From NCEH01 sp002257205 (GTDB taxonomy: Bacteria > Pseudomonadota > Alphaproteobacteria > Rhizobiales > Xanthobacteraceae): a stretch of DNA of 64,000 nt. The stretch lies in assembly GCF_043195105.1 (NCBI RefSeq), contig NZ_JBAFWO010000011.1. One strand, given 5' to 3'. Below the pieces are notes generated by a model, which saw only the letters and a program-made list of their open reading frames with translations, was not told the origin of the DNA and made no database searches. A program made the translations under genes and the position numbers. Position 1 is the first letter of the stretch, and each line of letters begins with the position of its first letter. Shown piece after piece: positions 8,495 through 16,895 of the stretch.

Positions 8495-9799
8495 ATGCGG
8501 ATACTCAAGGAAGGGCGCCAGAGCGCCGACAAGGCCGCCGACCAGGCCAAGGTGCGCGCCGTGGTGGAAGGGATTCTCGCCGACATCGAGGCGCGCGGCG
8601 ACGAAGCGGTGCGCGAGCTTTCGGTGAAGTTCGACGGCTGGGACCGCGCGGATTATCGCCTCACCGACCGTGAGATCCGCGACTGCCTGAGCGAGCTCTC
8701 GGCGCGCGATATCGAGGACATCAAGTTCGCCCAGGAACAGGTGCGCAATTTCGCCCAGCACCAGCGCGCCGCGCTCCAGGACATCGAAGTCGAGACCCTG
8801 CCGGGCGTGGTGCTCGGCCATAAGAACATTCCTGTGAATTCGGTTGGCTGCTATGTGCCGGGCGGCAAATATCCGCTGCTGGCCTCGGCCCACATGTCGG
8901 TGGTCACGGCGAAGGTGGCGGGCGTGCCCAATATCGTCACTTGCGCCCCGCCGTTCCACGGCAAGCCGGCCCCGGCCATCGTCGCGGCCCAGCATCTCGC
9001 CGGCGCGGACGTGATCTATTGCTTCGGCGGCGTGCAGGCGGTCGGCGCCATGGCCATCGGCACCCAGACCATTTCGCCGGTGGACATGCTGGTGGGCCCC
9101 GGCAACGCCTTCGTGGCGGAGGCCAAGCGCCAGCTGTTCGGCCGCGTGGGCATCGATTTGTTCGCCGGCCCCACCGAGACCCTCGTGATCGCCGACGAGA
9201 GCGTGGACGCGGAAATGTGCGCCACCGACCTGCTCGGCCAGGCCGAGCACGGACCCAACTCCCCCGCCATCCTCCTCACCAATTCGGAGAAGCTGGCGCG
9301 CGAGACCATGGCCGAGGTAGAGCGCCTGCTGACCATCCTGCCGACCGGCGAGATCGCCGCCAAGTCCTGGGCCGATTATGGCGCGGTGATCGTGTGCGAC
9401 GATTATGAGGAAATGGTCCGCGAGGCCGACCGCATCGCCTCCGAGCACGTGCAGGTGATGACCCGCGACCCGGATTATTTCCTGAACAACATGCGCAATT
9501 ACGGCGCCCTCTTCCTCGGCCCGCGCACCAATGTGGCGTTCGGCGACAAGGTGATCGGCACCAACCACACCCTGCCGACGCTGGGCGCGGCCCGCTACAC
9601 CGGCGGCCTGTGGGTGGGCAAGTTCATCAAGACCGTCACCTACCAGCGCGTCACCACCGACGCCGCCTCGGCGATGATCGGCGAATATTGCTCGCGCCTG
9701 TGCATGCTGGAGGGCTTCGCCGGCCACGCCGAGCAGGCCAATATCCGCGTGCGCCGTTATGGCGGGCGCAACATCCCCTATGCCACGGCAGCGGAATAG
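8495..9799 (+). CDS. Histidinol-dehydrogenase-family enzyme, HpsN-like (sulfopropanediol dehydrogenase-like)
   Basis: A 434-residue Zn/NAD alcohol dehydrogenase of the HisD fold. Blocks such as YVPGGKYPLL, GPGNAFVAEAKRQL, FAGPTET and DLLGQAEHG are intact. The start is fixed by GGGAG before ATG 8495. From memory the sequence resembles HpsN, which oxidises 2,3-dihydroxypropane-1-sulfonate to sulfolactate, more than biosynthetic HisD, and no histidine genes are nearby. It sits in a catabolic operon among SDRs and hydroxyacid dehydrogenases. A sulfonate importer is encoded convergently, which fits a C3-sulfonate-like substrate but does not prove it. Confidence 0.82.
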   Translation: MRILKEGRQSADKAADQAKVRAVVEGILADIEARGDEAVRELSVKFDGWDRADYRLTDREIRDCLSELSARDIEDIKFAQEQVRNFAQHQRAALQDIEVETLPGVVLGHKNIPVNSVGCYVPGGKYPLLASAHMSVVTAKVAGVPNIVTCAPPFHGKPAPAIVAAQHLAGADVIYCFGGVQAVGAMAIGTQTISPVDMLVGPGNAFVAEAKRQLFGRVGIDLFAGPTETLVIADESVDAEMCATDLLGQAEHGPNSPAILLTNSEKLARETMAEVERLLTILPTGEIAAKSWADYGAVIVCDDYEEMVREADRIASEHVQVMTRDPDYFLNNMRNYGALFLGPRTNVAFGDKVIGTNHTLPTLGAARYTGGLWVGKFIKTVTYQRVTTDAASAMIGEYCSRLCMLEGFAGHAEQANIRVRRYGGRNIPYATAAE

Positions 9800-9808
9800 G
9801 GGGCGGGC

Positions 9809-10591
9809 ATGAACACGACCGATCACCACACGGGGGGATACGTCCCCGCCTTCGACCTCACCGGCAAGCGCGCGCTGATCTCCGGCGCAGGACGCGGCAT
9901 CGGCCTCGCCTCGGCCCGCACACTCGCGGCCATGGGGGCCCATGTCACCCTCGCCGCCCGCTCGGCGGGCGAGATCAGCGCGGCGGCGGACGAGATCATC
10001 CGCGACGGCGGATCGGCCGATACGCTGACCCTGGACGTGAGCGCGGTGGAGACCATCCCCGCCGCGCTGGAGGGACGCGCGCCCTACGACATCCTGGTGA
10101 ACAACGCCGGCACCAACCGCACCAAGCCGTTCCTGGACGTGCCGGTGGAGGATTTCGACCTCATCATGGGGCTGAACGTGCGCGCCGCCTATTTCGTGGC
10201 GCAGGCGGTGGCGCGGGGCATGGTGACGGCGGGCCGCGGCGGCTCGATCATCAACATGTCCTCGCAGATGGGCCATGTGGGCGCGGCGACGCGCACCGTC
10301 TATTGCGCCTCGAAATGGGCCATGGAGGGCATGACCAAGGCCATGGCGGTCGACCTCGCGCCCTATGGCATCCGCGTCAACACCTTGTGCCCGACCTTCA
10401 TCGAGACGCCGCTGGCCGGCACCTTCCTCAGCAATCCCGCATTCCGCGACGACGTGCTGAAAAAGATCAAGCTCGGCCGCATCGGCAAAGTGGAAGACCT
10501 GATCGGCGCGGTGGTGTTCCTCGCCTCCGACGCCTCCTCTCTGATGACCGGCTCGTCCCTCGTGATCGACGGCGGCTGGACCGCCGACTGA
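9809..10591 (+). CDS. SDR-family oxidoreductase (classical, catalytically complete)
   Basis: A 260-residue short-chain dehydrogenase. Visible are the cofactor motif GAGRGIG, the structural NNAG, the catalytic Ser region NMSSQMG and the catalytic YCASK, followed by a C-terminal GSSLVIDGGW. It starts 9 bases after the HpsN-like gene. The likely role is NAD(P)-dependent oxidation of a hydroxyl group in the catabolic pathway. It matches the general gluconate 5-dehydrogenase-like layout, but the substrate cannot be read from sequence. Confidence 0.9.
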   Translation: MNTTDHHTGGYVPAFDLTGKRALISGAGRGIGLASARTLAAMGAHVTLAARSAGEISAAADEIIRDGGSADTLTLDVSAVETIPAALEGRAPYDILVNNAGTNRTKPFLDVPVEDFDLIMGLNVRAAYFVAQAVARGMVTAGRGGSIINMSSQMGHVGAATRTVYCASKWAMEGMTKAMAVDLAPYGIRVNTLCPTFIETPLAGTFLSNPAFRDDVLKKIKLGRIGKVEDLIGAVVFLASDASSLMTGSSLVIDGGWTAD

Positions 10592-10621
10592 CGGCGCCGC
10601 CACCCAAATGGAGTGTGTTTC

Positions 10622-11368
10622 ATGCTGCTCGAAGGCAAGATCGCGATCATAACGGGGGCGGCCTCCGAACGCGGGATCGGCCGCGCCACGGCCAAGCGGT
10701 TCGCCGATGAAGGCGCCAAGGTGGTGATCGTCGATCTCGACGCCATCGCCACTGAGGCCGCCGCGGCCGGCATCGGCGCGGCGCATCGCGGCTTTGCCTG
10801 CGACGTCGCCGACCCGGACCAGTGCCACGCGCTGATCGCCGCCGTGCTGGCGGAATACGGGCGGATCGACGTGGTGGTGAATGCCGCCGGCGTCAGCCAG
10901 AGCGACCGCCTGATGGAGATCACGCAGGCGAAGTTCGACCTCGTGATCGACGTGAGCCTGCGCGGCACGCTCAACATGAGTCAGGCGGCGGTGCCGCACA
11001 TGCGCGAACGCGGCGGCAGCATCGTGTGCTTCGGCTCCATCGCCGCCCAGCGCGGCGGCGGGCTGTTCGGCGGGCCGCATTATGCCGCCGCCAAAGGCGG
11101 GGTGCACAGCCTGACGAAGTCCCTGGCGCGCGAACTCGGCGGGGACCGCATCCGCGTCAATGCCGTCTCGCCCGGCACCATCGATACCGACATCTTCCAG
11201 GGCAAGATGAGCGCCGAGCGCAAGGCGCAGATCGCCGCCGATATCCCGCTCGGCCGCCTCGGCACCGCCGATGACGTTGCCTGCGTCTGCCTGTTCCTGG
11301 CGTCCGATCTCGCCCGCTTCGTCACCGGCTCCATCCTCGACGTCAACGGCGGGCAATTCATCCATTGA
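10622..11368 (+). CDS. SDR-family oxidoreductase (classical, second copy in operon)
   Basis: A 248-residue short-chain dehydrogenase. The cofactor segment GAASERGIG is followed by an Asp that favours NAD. NAAG, a Ser in CFGSIAAQ, and catalytic YAAAK are all present. A GGAG 8 bases upstream selects ATG 10622 over GTG 10613. It is quite diverged from the preceding SDR. It is the last enzyme gene before the operon's transporter genes. Confidence 0.9.
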   Translation: MLLEGKIAIITGAASERGIGRATAKRFADEGAKVVIVDLDAIATEAAAAGIGAAHRGFACDVADPDQCHALIAAVLAEYGRIDVVVNAAGVSQSDRLMEITQAKFDLVIDVSLRGTLNMSQAAVPHMRERGGSIVCFGSIAAQRGGGLFGGPHYAAAKGGVHSLTKSLARELGGDRIRVNAVSPGTIDTDIFQGKMSAERKAQIAADIPLGRLGTADDVACVCLFLASDLARFVTGSILDVNGGQFIH

Positions 11369-11448
11369 CGCGACCGGCCGGCGCACGCGCCGCCGGCCCA
11401 ACAGAACATCCGCGCCAACGCGGTTCGCACCAACAGGGAGATGAAGAC

Positions 11449-12498
11449 ATGGCCTCAGTCGAAGTTCGTGACGTCAAGAAGCGGTTCGGCGCCGCCGCGA
11501 TCATCGACGGCGTGTCGATCGACATCACCGACGGCGAATTCGTCGTGCTGGTCGGCCCGTCGGGCTGCGGGAAATCCACCCTGCTGCGCATGATCGCGGG
11601 GCTGGAGAGCATTTCCGGCGGCGAGATCCGCATCGCCGAGCGGGTGGTGAACGAGGTGCCGCCCAAGCAGCGCGACATCGCCATGGTGTTCCAGAATTAT
11701 GCCCTCTACCCGCACATGACGGTGCGCGCCAACATGGGCTTCTCGCTCGATCTGCAGCGGGCGCCCAAGGCCAAGGTGGCGGAACGGGTGGACCACGCCG
11801 CCCAGATCCTCGGCCTCGGCGCCCTGCTGGACCGGTTTCCGCGCCAACTCTCCGGCGGGCAGCGCCAGCGCGTCGCCATGGGGCGGGCGATCGTGCGCGA
11901 TCCGCAGCTGTTCCTGTTCGACGAGCCGCTCTCCAACCTCGATGCCAAGCTGCGCGTGACCATGCGCGCCGAGATCAAGGAGCTGCACCAGAAGCTCGGC
12001 ACCACCATGATCTACGTCACCCACGACCAGATCGAAGCCATGACCATGGCCGACAAGATCGTGGTGATGCGCGACGGCCAGGTGGAGCAGATCGGCGCCC
12101 CGCTGGAGCTCTACGACACCCCGGCGAACCAGTTCGTCGCCGGCTTCATCGGCTCGCCGGCCATGAATTTCCTCAACGGCACGATCACGCCGTCCGGCTT
12201 CGCGCTGGGCCAGGGCATCGTGCTGCCGCTCCAGACGCGCGCGGCGAAGGCGGGGCCCGCGGTGTACGGCGTGCGGCCGGAACATCTGCGCCTCGATCCC
12301 GCAGGCGTGCCGGTGGAAGTGGTGGTGGTCGAGCCCACCGGCGCGGAGACCCATGTGGTCGCGCGCATCGCCGGGCAGGACATCAATTGCGTGCTGCGCG
12401 AGCGGCTCGCGATCGCGCCGGGCGACCGGCTCACGGTGGCGCCGGACGCCGGCGTCGAGCACCTGTTCGATGCGGATACCGGCACGCGCCTGAACTAG
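11449..12498 (+). CDS. Sugar-type ABC transporter ATP-binding protein (UgpC/MalK class)
   Basis: A 349-residue ATPase with Walker A GPSGCGKST, signature LSGGQRQRVAMGRAI, Walker B LFLFDEPLSNLD and switch YVTHDQIEA. The C-terminal TOBE domain of about 110 residues is characteristic of the CUT1 family. ATG 11449 follows AGGGAGATG. It should energise the two permeases encoded further down. It is placed before the binding-protein gene, with enzymes on the other side, so uptake and breakdown are co-regulated. Confidence 0.93.
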   Translation: MASVEVRDVKKRFGAAAIIDGVSIDITDGEFVVLVGPSGCGKSTLLRMIAGLESISGGEIRIAERVVNEVPPKQRDIAMVFQNYALYPHMTVRANMGFSLDLQRAPKAKVAERVDHAAQILGLGALLDRFPRQLSGGQRQRVAMGRAIVRDPQLFLFDEPLSNLDAKLRVTMRAEIKELHQKLGTTMIYVTHDQIEAMTMADKIVVMRDGQVEQIGAPLELYDTPANQFVAGFIGSPAMNFLNGTITPSGFALGQGIVLPLQTRAAKAGPAVYGVRPEHLRLDPAGVPVEVVVVEPTGAETHVVARIAGQDINCVLRERLAIAPGDRLTVAPDAGVEHLFDADTGTRLN

Positions 12499-12524
12499 CT
12501 GCGCATCCAAAAGCTCAAAAACAA

Positions 12525-12547
12525 AGGATCTCGCTTCCGAAGATCCT
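12525..12547. repeat. Hairpin between ATPase and binding-protein genes
   Basis: AGGATCT (12525-12531) and AGATCCT (12541-12547) form a 7-bp stem with a 9-base loop in the 66-bp gap before the binding-protein gene. Such intra-operon hairpins can stabilise the downstream part of the message so that the binding protein is made in excess. That role is inferred. Confidence 0.4.
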
Positions 12548-12564
12548 GGTGGGAGGAAAGCCTG

Positions 12565-13917
12565 ATGACACTGGACCGTCGAACATTCCTGACCGGGGCC
12601 GCCGGCGTCGGCCTGGCCGCGAGCACCGATCTTCTCTCGTTCGCAAAGGCCTGGGCCGCCACCAATTCCTGGAAGCCCGAAGCCGGATCCGAGCTGCGGA
12701 TCACCCGCTGGCGCCGCTATCTGGAGGCCGAGGACAAGGCCTTCATGGCGATCACCGAGGCCTTCACCAAGGCCACCGGCACCAAGATCACGGTCGTCTC
12801 CGAGAATTGGGACGACATCCAGCCCAAGGCCTCCGTGGCGGTGAACGTGGGCAGCGGCCCGGACATGTTCTGGGGCCTGTTCTCGCTGCCCCATCTGTTC
12901 CCGGACCATGCGGTGGATGTCACCGACGTCGCCGACTATCTCGGCGGCAAGTACGGCGGCTGGATCGGGGCATCGCCGACCTTCGGCCGCAACGGCGACA
13001 AATGGATCTGCATTCCGGTCGCGGTGAACGGCAATTACATCAATTATCGCATCTCGGCGATGAAGAAGGCCGGGTTCTCGCAATTCCCGACCACCAATGC
13101 CGCCTTCCTCGAACTGTGCAAGGCGCTGAAGGCGAACAACACCCCCGCCGGCATGCCGCTCGGCCGCGCCACCGCCGATGCCAATGCCTGGCTGCATTGG
13201 GCGCTGTGGAGCCACAACGCCTCGCTGGTGGACGAAAAGGGCAAGGTCATCATCGACGCGCCGGAAACCGCCGATGCGCTGCGCTATGTGAAGGCGCTCT
13301 ACGAAACCTTCCTGCCCGGCACCGCCTCCTGGCTCGATCCCACCAACAATGCGGCGTTCGCCGCCGGCGAATGCTATCTCACCAACAACGGCTGCTCGAT
13401 CTACCAGAACGCGCTGGCGCAATCGAAAGTGCCGGAAGGCGCGGACGCCGGCGCCAAGGATCAGGCGGCGAAGATGGCGGCGCTCGCCGCCGACATGGAC
13501 CATGCGGTCTATCCCATCGGGGTGGCCGGCAAGCCGACCGAACTGCAGCTCGCCTTCCCGCTGGTGGCGTTCAAATACACCAAGTATCCGCAGGCCTGTA
13601 AGGCGTTCATGGCGTTCCTGATGGAAGCCAACCAGATGAACCCGTGGCTGGAAAGCTCGCGCGGCTACCTGACCCAGACGCTCAATGCCTACGATTCCAA
13701 CCCGGTGTGGACCTCCGATCCGAAGATCAAGATCTTCCGCGAGGCCACCGCCCGCAGCCTCTGGCCCGGCTTCCGCGGCGCGCTCGACCGGCGCGCGGCG
13801 GCAGCGCTGGCCGACTTCATCCTCGTCGACATGTTCGCGTCGGTCTGTACCGGACGCTCGAACGAGAAGGAAGCCATGGCGAACGCGGCGCGTTCTGCCC
13901 AGCGCATCTATCGCTGA
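12565..13917 (+). CDS. ABC transporter substrate-binding protein, Tat-exported
   Basis: A 450-residue periplasmic binding protein of the CUT1/extracellular-solute-binding family 1. The N-terminus carries a twin-arginine signal (DRRTFLTG, then a hydrophobic Ala-rich stretch ending near AKAWAA). Tat export implies folding before translocation. It starts behind GGGAGGAAAG. Aromatic residues typical of a sugar pocket occur (for example NGCSIYQNA and HWALW). It captures the operon's substrate and hands it to the permeases encoded next. Confidence 0.9.
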   Translation: MTLDRRTFLTGAAGVGLAASTDLLSFAKAWAATNSWKPEAGSELRITRWRRYLEAEDKAFMAITEAFTKATGTKITVVSENWDDIQPKASVAVNVGSGPDMFWGLFSLPHLFPDHAVDVTDVADYLGGKYGGWIGASPTFGRNGDKWICIPVAVNGNYINYRISAMKKAGFSQFPTTNAAFLELCKALKANNTPAGMPLGRATADANAWLHWALWSHNASLVDEKGKVIIDAPETADALRYVKALYETFLPGTASWLDPTNNAAFAAGECYLTNNGCSIYQNALAQSKVPEGADAGAKDQAAKMAALAADMDHAVYPIGVAGKPTELQLAFPLVAFKYTKYPQACKAFMAFLMEANQMNPWLESSRGYLTQTLNAYDSNPVWTSDPKIKIFREATARSLWPGFRGALDRRAAAALADFILVDMFASVCTGRSNEKEAMANAARSAQRIYR

Positions 13918-13997
13918 GCCAGGACGCCTTTCGCTGGCCGCCCGACGCTCCACGCGCCGGGCGGCCCCGATGCCCGCGGACCGCGCAAAGAGCCAGG

Positions 13998-14972
13998 ATG
14001 AGCCTCATCATGAACGCCCAAGACGCCATCGCGAACGTGGCAACCACGCCGGAAACGCCCGTCCGCCGCTCGCGGTGGATGGCGCTGAGCGGAAATCGAA
14101 ACTTCCAGGCCCTCTGGTTCATGCTGCCGGCGGTGGCGTTTCTGATCCTGTTCCTGGCCTACCCCCTGGCCTATGGCGTGTGGCTGAGCTTCACCGACAC
14201 GCGCATGGGAAGCCCGGGCGAATTCATCGGCCTCGGCAATTATATCTGGCTGATGGACGACCCGGTTTTCATCATCGCGGTGATGAACACTTTGATTTTC
14301 ACGGCCGGGGCGAGCATCTTCAAGTTCGTCATCGGCTTCTACCTTGCGATCCTGCTGAACAAGCGGCTGCCCTTCAAGGCGCTGATCCGCGCGGTGGTGC
14401 TGCTGCCCTGGATCGTGCCGACCGCGCTCTCGGCCATCGCCTTCTGGTGGATCCTCGACAGCCAGTTCTCGGTCATCTCCTGGTCGCTGAAATCGCTCGG
14501 GCTGATCGAGCACAACATCAACTTCCTCGGCGATCGCGATCTGGCGCGCGCGTCCGTGATCTTCGCCAATGTGTGGCGCGGCATTCCGTTCATCGCCATC
14601 ACCCTGTTGGCCGGGCTGCAAACCGTGCCGGTCTCGCTCTATGAGGCTGCGACCATCGACGGCGCCTCGAGCTGGCAGATGTTCCGCCGCATCACCTATC
14701 CCATGCTCACGCCCATCATCGCCGTGGTCATGACCTTCTCGGTGCTGTTCACCTTCACCGAATTCCAGCTGATCTGGGTGCTGACGCGCGGCGGCCCGGC
14801 AAACGCGACCGACCTGATGGCGACGCTCTCCTATCAGCGCGCGATCCTCGGCGGCCAGCTCGGCGAGGGATCGGCCATCGCGGTCGCGATGATCCCGTTC
14901 CTGCTCGGCGCCATCATGATCTCCTGGTTCGGCCTGCAGCGGCAGAAATGGCAGCAGGGGAACGACCAATGA
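13998..14972 (+). CDS. Sugar-type ABC transporter permease (MalF/UgpA class)
   Basis: A 324-residue inner-membrane protein with about six spans. The FxxL-rich first span (WFMLPAVAFLILFLAYP) and an EAA loop (EAATIDGASSWQMFRRITYP) are visible. ATG 13998 or ATG 14010 may be the start; a GGATGAG lies before the second. Its stop forms an ATGA overlap with a possible start of the partner permease. It pairs with the following gene to form the CUT1 channel. Confidence 0.92.
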   Translation: MSLIMNAQDAIANVATTPETPVRRSRWMALSGNRNFQALWFMLPAVAFLILFLAYPLAYGVWLSFTDTRMGSPGEFIGLGNYIWLMDDPVFIIAVMNTLIFTAGASIFKFVIGFYLAILLNKRLPFKALIRAVVLLPWIVPTALSAIAFWWILDSQFSVISWSLKSLGLIEHNINFLGDRDLARASVIFANVWRGIPFIAITLLAGLQTVPVSLYEAATIDGASSWQMFRRITYPMLTPIIAVVMTFSVLFTFTEFQLIWVLTRGGPANATDLMATLSYQRAILGGQLGEGSAIAVAMIPFLLGAIMISWFGLQRQKWQQGNDQ

Positions 14973-14992
14973 CCCATCCCACGGAGGCTACC

Positions 14993-15901
14993 ATGGCCGA
15001 CACATCGGCGGCCCGGCTCGGGCGCAAGATCAAGTCCGCTCCCGAGGGCGAGGGCATGGACTATCTGGAGACCCTGCCGAAGCGGGTGGTCTATCTCTAT
15101 GTCCCGCTCACCATCATCCTGTTCGTGCTGCTGTTTCCGTTCTACTGGATGACGCTGACCTCGTTCAAATCGACGGCGGAACTCACCGATTTCAACACCT
15201 TCAACCCGTTCTGGGTGTGGCAGCCGACGCTGCAGCATCTCAAGGACCTGCTGTTCGGCTCGCATTATCCGCGCTGGCTGCTCAACACCATGATGGTCTC
15301 GGTGACCGCCACCGCGCTGTCGCTGGCCGCCTCGGTTCTGGCGGCCTATGCCATCACCCGGATCCGGTTCCGGGGCGCGCGCTTCGTCGGCGTGATGATC
15401 TTCTTCGCCTATCTCGTGCCGCCCTCGGTGCTGTTCATTCCGCTTGCGGTGGTGGTCTCAACCTATGGCCTGTTTGACAGCCCGCTGGCGCTGATCCTGA
15501 CCTATCCGACCATCTTGATCCCCTTCTCCACCTGGCTGCTGATCGGCTATTTCAAGACCATTCCCTACGAGCTGGAAGAGTGCGCCCTGATGGACGGCGC
15601 CTCGCGGCTGCAGATCCTGCTGAAGATCATCCTGCCGCTGGCGGTGCCGGGGCTGATCTCGGCCGGCATCTTCTGCTTCACCTTGTGCTGGAACGAATTC
15701 ATCTATGCCTTGGTGTTCATCCAGTCGGAAGCGAACAAAACCGTGCCCATCGCCATCGTCACCGTATTCACCGACGGCGACAATTACCGTTGGGGCGCGC
15801 TGATGTCCGGGGCGCTGGTGGGCTCGCTGCCGATCTGCATTCTCTATTCCTTCTTCGTGAACCATTATGTCTCCTCGCTCGCCGGCGCCGTGAAGGAGTG
15901 A
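14993..15901 (+). CDS. Sugar-type ABC transporter permease (MalG/UgpE class)
   Basis: A 302-residue inner-membrane partner permease with six predicted spans and the EAA loop EECALMDGASRLQILLKIILP. ATG 14993 has GGAGG 6 bases upstream, which decides against ATG 14969 that overlaps the previous stop. It is the last gene of the operon; a strong hairpin terminator begins 33 bases after its stop. Confidence 0.92.
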   Translation: MADTSAARLGRKIKSAPEGEGMDYLETLPKRVVYLYVPLTIILFVLLFPFYWMTLTSFKSTAELTDFNTFNPFWVWQPTLQHLKDLLFGSHYPRWLLNTMMVSVTATALSLAASVLAAYAITRIRFRGARFVGVMIFFAYLVPPSVLFIPLAVVVSTYGLFDSPLALILTYPTILIPFSTWLLIGYFKTIPYELEECALMDGASRLQILLKIILPLAVPGLISAGIFCFTLCWNEFIYALVFIQSEANKTVPIAIVTVFTDGDNYRWGALMSGALVGSLPICILYSFFVNHYVSSLAGAVKE

Positions 15902-15933
15902 GTGCCGGCCGGTGAAGCGACGACAAGAAAAAA

Positions 15934-15962
15934 GCCGGGGCGCTCGCGCGCTCCGGCTTTTT
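15934..15962. terminator. Intrinsic terminator, probably bidirectional
   Basis: GCCGGGGCGC and GCGCTCCGGC form a GC-rich 10-bp stem (one non-canonical pair) with a TCGC loop. It is followed by TTTTT on the plus strand and flanked by AAAAAA on the left, which is a T-run for the minus strand. It lies between the convergent permease and alpha/beta-hydrolase genes and closes both operons. Confidence 0.9.
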
Positions 15963-15991
15963 CATTTGAAAGGGGGTTAGCCCCGGCCCGC

Positions 15992-16888
15992 TCAGGCCGT
16001 GCCGGCGGTGAGGAATTCGTCCACCGCGTTCCAGAGCAGATGCCGCTTGATGCCCAGCGGGCTCACATGGGCGATGCCGGGCAGGCTGGCGAAGCGCTTA
16101 TCGCCGCTCGGAAGCTGGCGGAAGAATTCCAGCAGGTCCTCGATTGTGGCGATTCCGTCGTGCTCGCCGCGCACGATCAGGGTCGGCGCGGCGATCTTGA
16201 GCGGATCCACCAAAGGCAGATTGGTGGTCATGTCGAGATAGGTGCCGGTCGGCACGCTGTCTCCCAGCGCCATCTGCGCTTCGGCACAGGCGGCGATGAC
16301 GGCCGGATGGGTGGTGCCCGGCAGGTCGCGGGTGAAGATGCTCTCGATATAGGCATAGCTGATGGGCCGGCGGTTGCTGGCCCGGAACGAAGCGATGCCT
16401 TCCTTGCGCTTCGCGAGCGTGGGCGAGCCCTCCCCGGTCCACACGAAGGCATCGAGCACCAGGCGCTGCACCACGTCCGGCGCATTCTGCGCGAACAGCG
16501 CCGCCCGCAGGGCGCCGGAGGACATGCCGTAGACATAGGCATGGGGCGAGCCCGTCGCCTGCGCAATCACTTCATGCGCGGCGGCAAGATCTTGTGCGCC
16601 CGTGGCGACATCCGAATTGCCGTCGGTGATCGTGGAGCGGCCGTAGCCCTCATGGTCGAGCGTCCACACGTCCCAGCCGCGCCGGGCCAGCCAATCCATG
16701 AAGGAATAATCGCTCTGGCCCGGCACCTGGAGGTCGAACGAAGGGATGCCTGAGGTGGAGGAGCCGTGCACGAGGATGATCGGCGGGCGGCCGTCCTGTG
16801 CGGGTTGCGCCAGACGCTTGCGCCACAGGAACAGGGACACCGGGCCCTTTCGGGCCCAGTGCTCCTCGCTTTGGATTTCGCACGTCAT
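15992..16888 (-). CDS. Alpha/beta hydrolase
   Basis: A 298-residue cytoplasmic hydrolase. The oxyanion region HGSSTSG, nucleophile elbow GMSSG, acid in RGEHDGIATIED and catalytic His in GIAHVSP are all present in the canonical order. It is the last gene of the minus-strand operon, starting 7 bases after the binding-protein stop. An ester or lactone formed or imported in the pathway is the likely substrate. There is no signal peptide. Confidence 0.87.
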   Translation of the reverse strand: MTCEIQSEEHWARKGPVSLFLWRKRLAQPAQDGRPPIILVHGSSTSGIPSFDLQVPGQSDYSFMDWLARRGWDVWTLDHEGYGRSTITDGNSDVATGAQDLAAAHEVIAQATGSPHAYVYGMSSGALRAALFAQNAPDVVQRLVLDAFVWTGEGSPTLAKRKEGIASFRASNRRPISYAYIESIFTRDLPGTTHPAVIAACAEAQMALGDSVPTGTYLDMTTNLPLVDPLKIAAPTLIVRGEHDGIATIEDLLEFFRQLPSGDKRFASLPGIAHVSPLGIKRHLLWNAVDEFLTAGTA

Positions 16889-16895
16889 TGCAGCC

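Noticed and set aside
8495..9799. Biosynthetic histidinol dehydrogenase (HisD)
   Set aside because: No his genes nearby, and the sequence resembles catabolic HpsN-like members of the family more.
8336..11401. Very long open frame (about 1,000 codons) on the minus strand
   Set aside because: It lies antisense to the HpsN-like and SDR genes, is rich in His/Arg/Gly/Ala as expected of antisense frames in GC-rich DNA, and shows no family motif.
11455..13953. Open frame of about 830 codons on the minus strand
   Set aside because: Antisense to the ABC ATPase and binding-protein genes, with the same composition artefact.
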